DNA of 7,129 bases from Actinomycetes bacterium. Its GTDB lineage: Bacteria; Actinomycetota; Thermoleophilia; Solirubrobacterales; Solirubrobacteraceae. Shown here one piece after another: positions 1 to 4,969 of this stretch. The position numbers were made by a program, and so were the translations under genes. The DNA lies in contig JAEXXR010000224.1 in assembly GCA_023405705.1 (NCBI GenBank), forward strand, positions 1 to 7,129, read 5' to 3'. The notes below the pieces were generated by a model. It searched no databases. It had not been told where the DNA came from and worked only from the letters and a program-made list of their open reading frames with translations. Numbering within the stretch: the first letter of the stretch is position 1; each line of letters begins with the position of its first letter.

Positions 1-1
1 C

Positions 2-70
2 CTCCTTGCCGCCTACGAGCAGGCGTGGGAGCGGTTCGCCGCGGCGGCGGCGGACGGGCGCGAGGACTGA
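2..70 (+). CDS. C-terminal end of an unidentified protein (5' partial)
   Basis: This is the last 22 codons and the TGA stop of a gene that enters from the left edge. The frame reads LLAAYEQAWERFAAAAADG and then RED. It looks coding because third positions are almost all G or C and the residue mix is that of an alpha-helical, alanine-rich acidic tail. Too little remains to name a family or function. The gene is convergent with the spermidine-synthase-like gene, with 39 bases between the two stop codons and a GC-rich hairpin (97-120) in that gap. The neighbouring frames give arginine-rich, shadow-type translations. Confidence 0.55.
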   Translation, partial: LLAAYEQAWERFAAAAADGRED

Positions 71-96
71 ACGTTCACGAGGAGCGACGGAGCGGC

Positions 97-120
97 GCGA
101 GCGGAAGGCTCAGCGCTCGC
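97..120. terminator. Candidate hairpin between convergent genes
   Basis: GCGAGCG (97-103) is exactly complementary to CGCTCGC (114-120), giving a 7 bp stem with a 10-base loop. It lies 27 bases past the stop of the left-edge gene and spans the stop codon of the - strand gene (110-112). No T-tract follows in either direction. It could act as a bidirectional terminator of the tract-less kind proposed in actinobacteria, but a 7 bp GC stem can arise by chance in sequence this GC-rich. Confidence 0.3.
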
Positions 121-1621
121 CCTCGGCGGCGACCTCGACGATCGAGGCGTCGATCAGCCACTCGACCGGCGCGACGTCGTCGGTGTAGACCTTGCCGCCT
201 CTGAGGCCGGGCGCGAGCCGCGCCGCGGTCGCCGCGGCGACCGGCTGCAGCTCGCCGGGCAGGTCCGGGATCGCGCGCTCGAGGTTCGCGGCGGCGATCG
301 GCGCGTCGCTGGCGATCCCGATCGTGTTGACGTCCTGCGACGGGTCGCGCGCGACGTTGGCGAAGACGTCGGCCATCGTCGCCGTCAGCACCTCCTCCAG
401 CGCGTCGGAGGACTCCGGGTGGCCGATGTTGACGAGCACCGTCCCGCCCGGGTTCAGATGCTCCTGCACCAGCTCGAAGAACTCGCGCGTCGCGAGGTAG
501 AACGGCACGTACGGCTGGCGGTAGGCGTCGACGAAGATCGCGTCCCATCTGCGCTCCGCGGTGCGCAGGAAGGGGCGCGCGTCGGCGGTGTGCAGGTGGA
601 CGTTCGGCGCGTTCGACCTGTTGAGGTCGAACAGCGTGCCGGCGATCTCGTTCAGCGCGCCGTCGAGCTCGACCCCGTCGACGCGCGTCTCGGGGAAGTA
701 GTGGCCGTACTGGCGCGCGGTCGTGCCGGCGGCGTTGCCGAGGATCAGCACCGATCTCGGCGGCGTCCCGTCCGGCCGGGCGGCGATCGGGAGCGTCAGG
801 AACTCGTCCCAGTAGTTGCCGGTCAGCATCCGGTCGGGCGAGTAGACCGAGTGGACCGCCTGGCCCTCGTTCAGCTCCAGGCGGCGGTCGCCGTCGGGCT
901 CCTCGATCACGCGCGCGTACTGGTAGAGCGTCTCCTTCTCCCAGATCACCTTCCCGTCGTCGACCGCCTTCACGGTCCCGACCGGCAATGCCATCAGCAC
1001 CGCGATCACGACCGGCGCGAGCGCCCAACGGCGGTCGCGCAGCGCGGCGACGCCGACGATCGCGAGCGCGATCGCGTACAGCAGGAAGGTGCGGCGCGTG
1101 CCGAGGAAGGGAATCAGCAGCAGCGAGCTGAGGAAGGTGCCGGCGAGCGACCCGAGCGTCGAGATCGCGTACAGGCGGCCGACGACGCTGCCGGCCTCCT
1201 CGACGCTGGAGACGCACAGCTTGACCGTGTACGGCGAGACGGTGCCGAGCACGATCATCGGCACCGCCAGCAGCACCAGGACCGCCAGCAGCGAGCCGAC
1301 GAAGGCGCCGGCCGAGACGCTGTCGAGCGCGTCGACGGAGACGTGCAGGAACGGCCCGGCGAAGAACGGCAGGACCGCGAACATCGCCGCGGCGATCAGC
1401 AGGATCTGCCCCAGCCGTCTCATCGACGGGTCGCGGTCGGCGAGCTTGCCGCCGAGCCAGTAGCCGACCGACAGCGCGACGAGCACGACGCCGATCGTGT
1501 TGGCCCAGATCAGCGTCGAGTCGCCGAACCACGGCGCCATCAGGCGCGCGGCGGCGATCTCACCCCCGAGGGAAGCTGAGCCGGCGACGAAGGTGAGCGC
1601 GTAGATGCTGCGGAGGTGCAC
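110..1621 (-). CDS. Fused membrane/spermidine-synthase-like protein
   Basis: The 503-residue protein joins a hydrophobic N-terminal half (about six or seven membrane segments between residues 5 and 215) to a cytosolic C-terminal domain (about 225-495) of the spermidine synthase/SAM-methyltransferase fold. Visible landmarks are LMAPWFG at 28-34, typical of the fused family N-terminus; YQ at 233-234; the nucleotide loop LILGNAAGT (292-300); acidic E318 after strand 2; D365 in FVDAYRQP; and the closing TDDVAPVEWL (480-489). True spermidine synthases carry a glycine-rich GGGDGG-type loop and a D-x-x-D pair. Here the loop is GNAAGT and the second Asp is R368, so aminopropyl transfer to putrescine is doubtful and the substrate is unknown. 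The start is GTG at 1621; no in-frame ATG, GTG or TTG lies upstream as far as the rubredoxin stop, and no clear Shine-Dalgarno sequence is seen. It lies 141 bases downstream of rubredoxin on the same strand. Family assignment is firm, biochemical role is not. Confidence 0.9.
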   Translation of the reverse strand: MHLRSIYALTFVAGSASLGGEIAAARLMAPWFGDSTLIWANTIGVVLVALSVGYWLGGKLADRDPSMRRLGQILLIAAAMFAVLPFFAGPFLHVSVDALDSVSAGAFVGSLLAVLVLLAVPMIVLGTVSPYTVKLCVSSVEEAGSVVGRLYAISTLGSLAGTFLSSLLLIPFLGTRRTFLLYAIALAIVGVAALRDRRWALAPVVIAVLMALPVGTVKAVDDGKVIWEKETLYQYARVIEEPDGDRRLELNEGQAVHSVYSPDRMLTGNYWDEFLTLPIAARPDGTPPRSVLILGNAAGTTARQYGHYFPETRVDGVELDGALNEIAGTLFDLNRSNAPNVHLHTADARPFLRTAERRWDAIFVDAYRQPYVPFYLATREFFELVQEHLNPGGTVLVNIGHPESSDALEEVLTATMADVFANVARDPSQDVNTIGIASDAPIAAANLERAIPDLPGELQPVAAATAARLAPGLRGGKVYTDDVAPVEWLIDASIVEVAAEGER

Positions 1622-1640
1622 GCTGCGGGAAGCGTAGATG
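1599..1640. repeat. Paired short direct repeats around the GTG start
   Basis: GCGTAGATG occurs at 1599-1607 and again at 1632-1640, exactly 33 bases apart. Between them GCTGCGG occurs at 1607-1613 and 1622-1628. The two copies flank the GTG start of the spermidine-synthase-like gene. Because 33 is a multiple of three, the untranslated upstream copy would read (R-T)-I-Y-A in the same frame as R-S-I-Y-A at residues 4-8. This may be a small local duplication or paired protein-binding sites; chance cannot be excluded. Confidence 0.4.
1631..1636 (-). promoter_or_regulatory. Weak -10-like box for the spermidine-synthase-like gene
   Basis: On the - strand TACGCT, a TANNNT match, ends 9 bases before the GTG start, and no Shine-Dalgarno sequence lies between. 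By analogy with the better-spaced boxes of three other genes here it may drive leaderless or near-leaderless transcription. The 9-base spacing is slightly long and no -35 element is recognisable. Confidence 0.25.
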
Positions 1641-1721
1641 GTCCGGTCCGCGGGCGTCCGTCGCGGCCATCGGATGGAAACCGGAGAGCTGGCGGATCGT
1701 CCTCCTCCGCCGCAGCCGGGC

Positions 1722-1745
1722 CGGGCGCCGGCCGTGCGGCGCCCG
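1722..1745 (-). terminator. Candidate terminator hairpin after rubredoxin
   Basis: CGGGCGCC (1722-1729) and GGCGCCCG (1738-1745) form a perfect 8 bp all-GC stem with an 8-base loop. It begins 17 bases past the rubredoxin stop codon in the direction of transcription. No T-run follows. It could end the rubredoxin transcript, or attenuate it before the spermidine-synthase-like gene. The position right after a stop codon supports the call; the composition weakens it. Confidence 0.4.
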
Positions 1746-1762
1746 TCGCCCGTCGCCTCAGA

Positions 1763-1945
1763 TCAGTCCTCGTAGGCGACGAAGTCGCGCTTGCGCGCGC
1801 CGCAGACGGGACAGAACCACGTCTCCGGGATGTCCTCGAACGCGGTGCCGGCGGGGATGCCGCCGTCGGGGTCGCCTTCCTCCGGGTCGTAGATGAAGCC
1901 GCAGGACTCGCAGATCCATTTCTGGAGGGTCTGATCAGTGCTCAT
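1763..1945 (-). CDS. Rubredoxin
   Basis: This 60-residue protein is a small cytosolic one-iron electron carrier. Two knuckles supply the four cysteine ligands: C12-E-S-C15-G and C45-P-V-C48-G. The segment between them has the family pattern Y-D-P-E-E-G-D-P (19-26), G-I-P-A-G-T-A-F (29-36) and D-I-P-E-T-W-F-C-P (38-46). Length and spacing are standard for a single-domain rubredoxin, with no fused domain. The ATG at 1945 has no Shine-Dalgarno sequence; instead TACCGT ends 6 bases upstream, which suggests a leaderless mRNA. Rubredoxins serve partners such as alkane hydroxylases or oxidative-stress reductases; none is encoded nearby, so the partner is unknown. The next gene downstream on this strand is the spermidine-synthase-like protein, with no obvious functional link. 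The gene is divergent from the Nudix gene. Confidence 0.96.
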   Translation of the reverse strand: MSTDQTLQKWICESCGFIYDPEEGDPDGGIPAGTAFEDIPETWFCPVCGARKRDFVAYED

Positions 1946-1951
1946 GCCGAC

Positions 1952-1957
1952 ACGGTA
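1952..1957 (-). promoter_or_regulatory. -10 box of rubredoxin, leaderless type
   Basis: TACCGT on the - strand matches the actinobacterial -10 pattern TANNNT and ends 6 bases before the rubredoxin ATG. That places the expected transcription start on, or one base from, the A of the start codon. There is no purine-rich ribosome site. No convincing -35 hexamer is seen. Confidence 0.5.
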
Positions 1958-2048
1958 CCGCGACCGCCGCGGGCGGCCGGCCGGTGGCGCGCCCTCCGCG
2001 TGACGTCGCGCCGGGCGGTTCGCCTCGCGCCGTGCCCGGCGCTCCCGG

Positions 2049-2054
2049 TAGGGT
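2049..2054 (+). promoter_or_regulatory. -10 box of the Nudix-SDR pair, leaderless type
   Basis: TAGGGT followed by seven bases (gcgacgc) leads directly into the ATG at 2062. The spacing fits transcription starting at the start codon, and no Shine-Dalgarno sequence is present. The box supports ATG 2062 over any upstream start, since an upstream start would place the promoter inside the gene. No clear -35 is visible. Confidence 0.5.
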
Positions 2055-2061
2055 GCGACGC

Positions 2062-2727
2062 ATGGAACAGCACCCCGGCCTCGGTCCAGGCGAAGAGGTC
2101 AATCCCGGTCCCACCACCGCCCCGCGCGTCGCCGCCAGCGTGATCGTCGTGCGCGACGGCGACAACGGCATGGAGGTGCTGCTGGTCCAGCGCACGCCGG
2201 AGGCCCGCTTCATGGGCGGCGTGTGGGTCTTCCCCGGCGGCGCCGTCGACCCGGAGGACTACGCCAGCGACGACCCGGAGGGGCTCCACTTCGCGCTGCG
2301 CGCCGCCGCGATCCGCGAGGTCGCCGAGGAGGCCGGCATCCGCCTCGACGGCGCCGACCAGCTCGTCCCCTTCTCGCGCTGGATCACCCCGGCCCACCTG
2401 ATGACGCGCTTCGACACGTGGTTCTTCGTCGCGCCCGCGCCGTGGCGCGCGGAGGCGAGCGTCGACGGGAGAGAGTGCGTCGCCGCCCAGTGGCTGACCG
2501 CGACCGAGGCGCTCGTCGCGCACGCCGGCGGCCAGCTGCCGCTCGTCTTCCCGACGATCAAGCACCTCGAGCAGCTGCGTCCCTTCGGCTCCGTCAACGA
2601 GCTGGTCGAGCACAGCTGGGCGACCGAGGTCGTGCCGATCGAGCCGCGGATCGTCCTCGTCAAGGACGAGCCGCACGTGCTGCTGCCGGGCGATCCCGGC
2701 TACGAGAGCGCGGGACGCGCCGGCTGA
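2062..2727 (+). CDS. Nudix hydrolase, NUDT19-like
   Basis: This 221-residue protein is predicted to hydrolyse a nucleoside-diphosphate-linked compound with a divalent metal. The second half of the Nudix box, R85-E-V-A-E-E-A-G-I93, is intact and supplies metal ligands E86, E89 and E90. It is preceded by V-F-P-G-G-A-V-D (56-63) and followed by R-W-I-T-P-A-H-L-M-T-R-F-D-T (106-119), a combination I associate with NUDT19-like (CoA-diphosphatase-related) Nudix proteins. About 20 residues between G-G-A-V-D and REVAEE replace the standard spacing, so the first Gly and Glu of the classic G-x5-E-x7-REUXEEXGU signature do not align. Substrate cannot be told from sequence. ATG 2062 is chosen over an in-frame upstream extension because the domain starts soon after it and a -10 box sits just upstream. 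The SDR gene follows after 3 bases, so the two are probably cotranscribed. Confidence 0.9.
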   Translation: MEQHPGLGPGEEVNPGPTTAPRVAASVIVVRDGDNGMEVLLVQRTPEARFMGGVWVFPGGAVDPEDYASDDPEGLHFALRAAAIREVAEEAGIRLDGADQLVPFSRWITPAHLMTRFDTWFFVAPAPWRAEASVDGRECVAAQWLTATEALVAHAGGQLPLVFPTIKHLEQLRPFGSVNELVEHSWATEVVPIEPRIVLVKDEPHVLLPGDPGYESAGRAG

Positions 2728-2730
2728 CCG

Positions 2731-3753
2731 ATGGCGGATGCCGGCGTCACCGTCGCGGTCACCGGGCCCACGGGCGACGTCGGCCGTGCACTGATGCGGG
2801 CGCTGGAGCGCAGCCGCGACGTGGCGCGCGTCAAGGCGCTGGGCCGCCGTGACATAGACCCGGCCGCCGAGGGTTGGAAGAAGACCGACTACCTGCGCGG
2901 CGACGTGCTCGACCGCGACGCCGTCGCCGAGCTGGTCGACGGCGCCGACGTCGTCGTCCACCTCGCCTTCGCGATCATGGGCGCGCCCGGCGAGGCCGGC
3001 CGCGAGGTCAACCTGACCGGCTCGCGCAACGTCTTCTCTGCGGCCGTGCGCGCCGGCGCCAGACGGCTCGTCTACACCTCGTCGGTCGCCGCCTACGGCT
3101 TCCACGACGACAACCCGCCGCTGCTGAGAGAGGACCTGCGCCCGCGCGGCACCGACGCGCACGCCTACTCGAAGGCGAAGGCGGCGGTCGAGCGGGTGCT
3201 GAGCGAGGTGACCGTCGGCAGCGCGACCGAGGTCTACGTCTTGCGCCCGTGCATCGTCGCCGGCCCCGACGCGCTGATGTTCATCGGCAGCATCCCCTAC
3301 GTCCAGCTCGGCGACCGCATGCCCGACGCCGTCCGGCGGCTGCTCGACGCGGTGCCGGTGCTGAAGCCGGTGATCCCCGACAACGGCATCTCCTTCCAGC
3401 TCGTCCACCACGACGACGTCGCGACCGCGCTGCGCGCCGCCGTGCTGGGGAGAGGCAGAGGCGGCGTCTACAACCTCGCCGCCCACGGCACGCTGACGAT
3501 GCGCGACCTCGCCGACGACCTCGGCTGGTACTCGATCCCGGTGCCGGAGCTGGCCGTCGACGTCGCCGCCGAGGTGGCGACGCGGCTGCCGTTCGTGCCC
3601 GAGGACGCGCAGTGGCTCAACGCCCTGCGCGTGCCGATGCTGATGGACGTCTCCAAGGCCGAGCGGGAGCTGAGATGGCGCCCGAGACACGGCGTCCGCG
3701 AGACGCTGCGCGCGACGATCGCCGAGGCGCGCGCCTCGCAGCTGCTGCGCTGA
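2731..3753 (+). CDS. NAD(P)-dependent epimerase/dehydratase, extended SDR
   Basis: This 340-residue cytosolic protein belongs to the extended short-chain dehydrogenase/reductase family. The N-terminal Rossmann motif is T11-G-P-T-G-D-V-G18. Further family marks are D-V-V-V-H-L-A (73-79), N94 in EVNLTGS, the catalytic serine region Y-T-S-S-V-A-A-Y-G (115-123), the Y146-x-x-x-K150 pair, L-R-P at 171-173 and the C-terminal L-R-W-R-P-x-x-G-V-R-E-T (314-325) typical of sugar-epimerase-like SDRs. An intact Ser-Tyr-Lys set implies an active oxidoreductase or epimerase; substrate may be a nucleotide sugar, steroid or other alcohol and cannot be fixed. The ATG lies 3 bases after the Nudix stop with no strong Shine-Dalgarno sequence, suggesting translational coupling. 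The Nudix partner might hydrolyse a cofactor or nucleotide product, but that is inference. Five AGA arginine codon clusters stand out (residues 111, 133, 241/243, 315 and 319). Confidence 0.92.
   Translation: MADAGVTVAVTGPTGDVGRALMRALERSRDVARVKALGRRDIDPAAEGWKKTDYLRGDVLDRDAVAELVDGADVVVHLAFAIMGAPGEAGREVNLTGSRNVFSAAVRAGARRLVYTSSVAAYGFHDDNPPLLREDLRPRGTDAHAYSKAKAAVERVLSEVTVGSATEVYVLRPCIVAGPDALMFIGSIPYVQLGDRMPDAVRRLLDAVPVLKPVIPDNGISFQLVHHDDVATALRAAVLGRGRGGVYNLAAHGTLTMRDLADDLGWYSIPVPELAVDVAAEVATRLPFVPEDAQWLNALRVPMLMDVSKAERELRWRPRHGVRETLRATIAEARASQLLR
3723..3738. repeat. 16 bp perfect palindrome in the SDR 3' end
   Basis: CGAGGCGCGCGCCTCG reads the same on both strands and lies inside the last codons of the SDR gene (E-A-R-A-S region), 13 bases before its stop codon. 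In RNA it could fold as a 6 bp stem with a GCGC loop. With the hairpin at 3754-3768 it may contribute to the end of the Nudix-SDR transcript. GC-rich coding sequence produces such palindromes fairly easily. Confidence 0.35.
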
Positions 3754-3768
3754 GCCGGCACGGCCGGC
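3754..3768 (+). terminator. Candidate hairpin directly after the SDR stop
   Basis: GCCGGC-acg-GCCGGC starts on the base after the SDR stop codon and forms a 6 bp GC stem with a 3-base loop. It lacks a T-tract. It is a plausible tract-less terminator for the Nudix-SDR pair ahead of the reductase promoter at 3808. The two GCCGGC copies are each self-complementary, so other pairings are possible. Confidence 0.35.
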
Positions 3769-3807
3769 GCGCGTCGCTCCCGCCGCGGAAGCGCGCGGCG
3801 CCTTGGC

Positions 3808-3813
3808 TAAGGT
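3808..3813 (+). promoter_or_regulatory. -10 box of the AKR-fold gene, leaderless type
   Basis: TAAGGT followed by seven bases (gtcgccc) precedes ATG 3821, the same layout as the Nudix gene. No Shine-Dalgarno sequence is present. The box shows that this gene probably has its own promoter in the 67-base gap after the SDR gene, and it argues against the in-frame TTG at 3803, which lies upstream of the box. No -35 match is evident. Confidence 0.5.
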
Positions 3814-3820
3814 GTCGCCC

Positions 3821-4969
3821 ATGCCCCATCCCACCCGCACCGCGGTCGGCACCTGGAGCGGCGGCCGCTTCATGCACTTCGGCGAGCCGCTCGACTACGA
3901 GCGGCTGCTGGCGCTCCTGCGCCCGGACCCGATCTCCGCGGGCGCCGGGATCCACACCGTCCTGACCGCCGACGCTTACGGCGCGGGCGACGCCGACCGC
4001 CTGCTCGGCCGCGCGCTCGCCGGCCTGAGACGCGACGACTACGTGCTCGTCGGCGCGGTCGGCCACGACTTCTACGACGGCGAGCGCGAGGGCGCGAAGG
4101 GCTTCCCCCGCTTCACCGACCCCCGCCTGCGCGGCGAGGGCGACTACGCCTCCTACCTGCGCCGCGCGACCGAGGCGTCGCTGGAGCGCTGCGGCGTCGA
4201 CCACTTCGACCTGCTGCTGCTGCACAACCCCGACCGGACCGGCTACACGAGCGAGGCGGTCTGGGACGGGATGGCGGCGCTGCGCGACGCCGGCCTGACC
4301 GACCTGATCGGCGTCGCCCCCGGCCCCGCGAACGGCTTCACGCTCGACCTGATCGACTGCTTCGAGCGCTTCGGCGAGCGGATCGACTGGGCGATGGTGA
4401 TCCTCAACCCGCTGGAGCCGTGGCCCGGCGAGCTGGCGATCCCGGCCGCCGAGCGCCACGGCGTCAGGCTGCTCACGCGCGTCGTCGACTACGGCGGCCT
4501 CTTCGGCGGCGACCTGACGGACCCCGGCACGCTCGGCGCGCGCGACCACCGCAAGTTCCGGCCCGACGGCTGGGTCCAGCGCGGCCTGGAGCGGATCGCG
4601 CGGATGGAGGCGATCGCGGCGCGCCACGAGCTGACGCCGCTGCAGCTCGCGTGCCAGTGGAACCTCGCCCACGGCCCGGTCGAGTCGGTCGTCCCGACGC
4701 TGGTGCAGGAGGCCGGCGCGGACGCAAAGCCGGTCGAGGCCAAGCGCGCCGAGCTGGCCGCGCTGCCGGCCGAGAACCGCCTCACCGACGGCGAGGTCGC
4801 GGAGATCCGCGCGATCGGCGACAACGCCGGCTCGATGGCGTTGAAGGGCGCCGCCGTCGGCCACGACGGCCCCGCCCTCCCCGACCGCTGGGAGATCGAC
4901 GCCCCGCTCGCCGAGCTGGCCGCGCGCTGGTCGATCGACCCGGCGCGCGACCTCGCGCAGACGCCGTAG
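3821..4969 (+). CDS. Aldo/keto-reductase-fold protein with degenerate catalytic tetrad
   Basis: This 382-residue cytosolic protein follows the aldo/keto reductase TIM-barrel pattern. Family marks are V-G-T-W at 9-12; T-A-D-A-Y-G-A-G-D (49-57) and L-L-G-R-A-L (61-66), the region after strand 2; the S-L-E-R-C-G-V-D-H-F-D-L-L-L-L-H run (120-135); L-I-G-V-A-P (162-167); the N-P-L strand (196-198); and L-A-C-Q-W-N-L-A (276-283). Classic members use Asp, Tyr, Lys and His. Tyr53 and His135 are present, but the D of D-T-A-x-x-Y aligns with Leu48 and the Lys of the T-K-V-G strand aligns with Ala79 in LVGAVGH. NADPH-dependent carbonyl reduction is therefore uncertain. At 382 residues it is longer than the usual 280-330, with an extra C-terminal stretch after about 340. 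ATG 3821 is chosen over TTG 3803 because of the -10 box between them. Its stop abuts that of the convergent GH15 gene. Confidence 0.85.
   Translation: MPHPTRTAVGTWSGGRFMHFGEPLDYERLLALLRPDPISAGAGIHTVLTADAYGAGDADRLLGRALAGLRRDDYVLVGAVGHDFYDGEREGAKGFPRFTDPRLRGEGDYASYLRRATEASLERCGVDHFDLLLLHNPDRTGYTSEAVWDGMAALRDAGLTDLIGVAPGPANGFTLDLIDCFERFGERIDWAMVILNPLEPWPGELAIPAAERHGVRLLTRVVDYGGLFGGDLTDPGTLGARDHRKFRPDGWVQRGLERIARMEAIAARHELTPLQLACQWNLAHGPVESVVPTLVQEAGADAKPVEAKRAELAALPAENRLTDGEVAEIRAIGDNAGSMALKGAAVGHDGPALPDRWEIDAPLAELAARWSIDPARDLAQTP

Noticed and set aside
75..1532. Long open frame on the - strand in another frame of the spermidine-synthase-like gene
   Set aside because: Its translation is dominated by Arg, Ala and Gly with no recognisable motif; it is the frame-shifted shadow of a clear coding gene, a common effect at this GC content.
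1560..1670. 36-residue upstream open frame overlapping the GTG start of the spermidine-synthase-like gene (- strand)
   Set aside because: No ribosome site lies at a suitable distance, and the translation from 1621 onward is simply the +1 shadow of the main gene.
1699..1712. GGAGGAGG on the - strand as a ribosome site for an extended spermidine-synthase-like protein
   Set aside because: No ATG, GTG or TTG in the open frame follows at a usable distance; the sequence is probably chance in a GC-rich gap.
1984..2061. In-frame upstream extension of the Nudix protein
   Set aside because: The extra 26 residues are Pro/Arg/Gly-rich without domain similarity, and the -10 box at 2049-2054 lies within the extension.
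3803..3820. TTG start for the AKR-fold protein
   Set aside because: TTG is a rare start, no ribosome site precedes it, and it would put the -10 box inside the gene. ATG 3821 fits better.
1942..3873. 643-codon open frame on the - strand across the Nudix and SDR genes
   Set aside because: It lies antisense to two well-supported genes and is rich in Arg, His, Asp and Val without domain features. It also overlaps the divergent promoter region.
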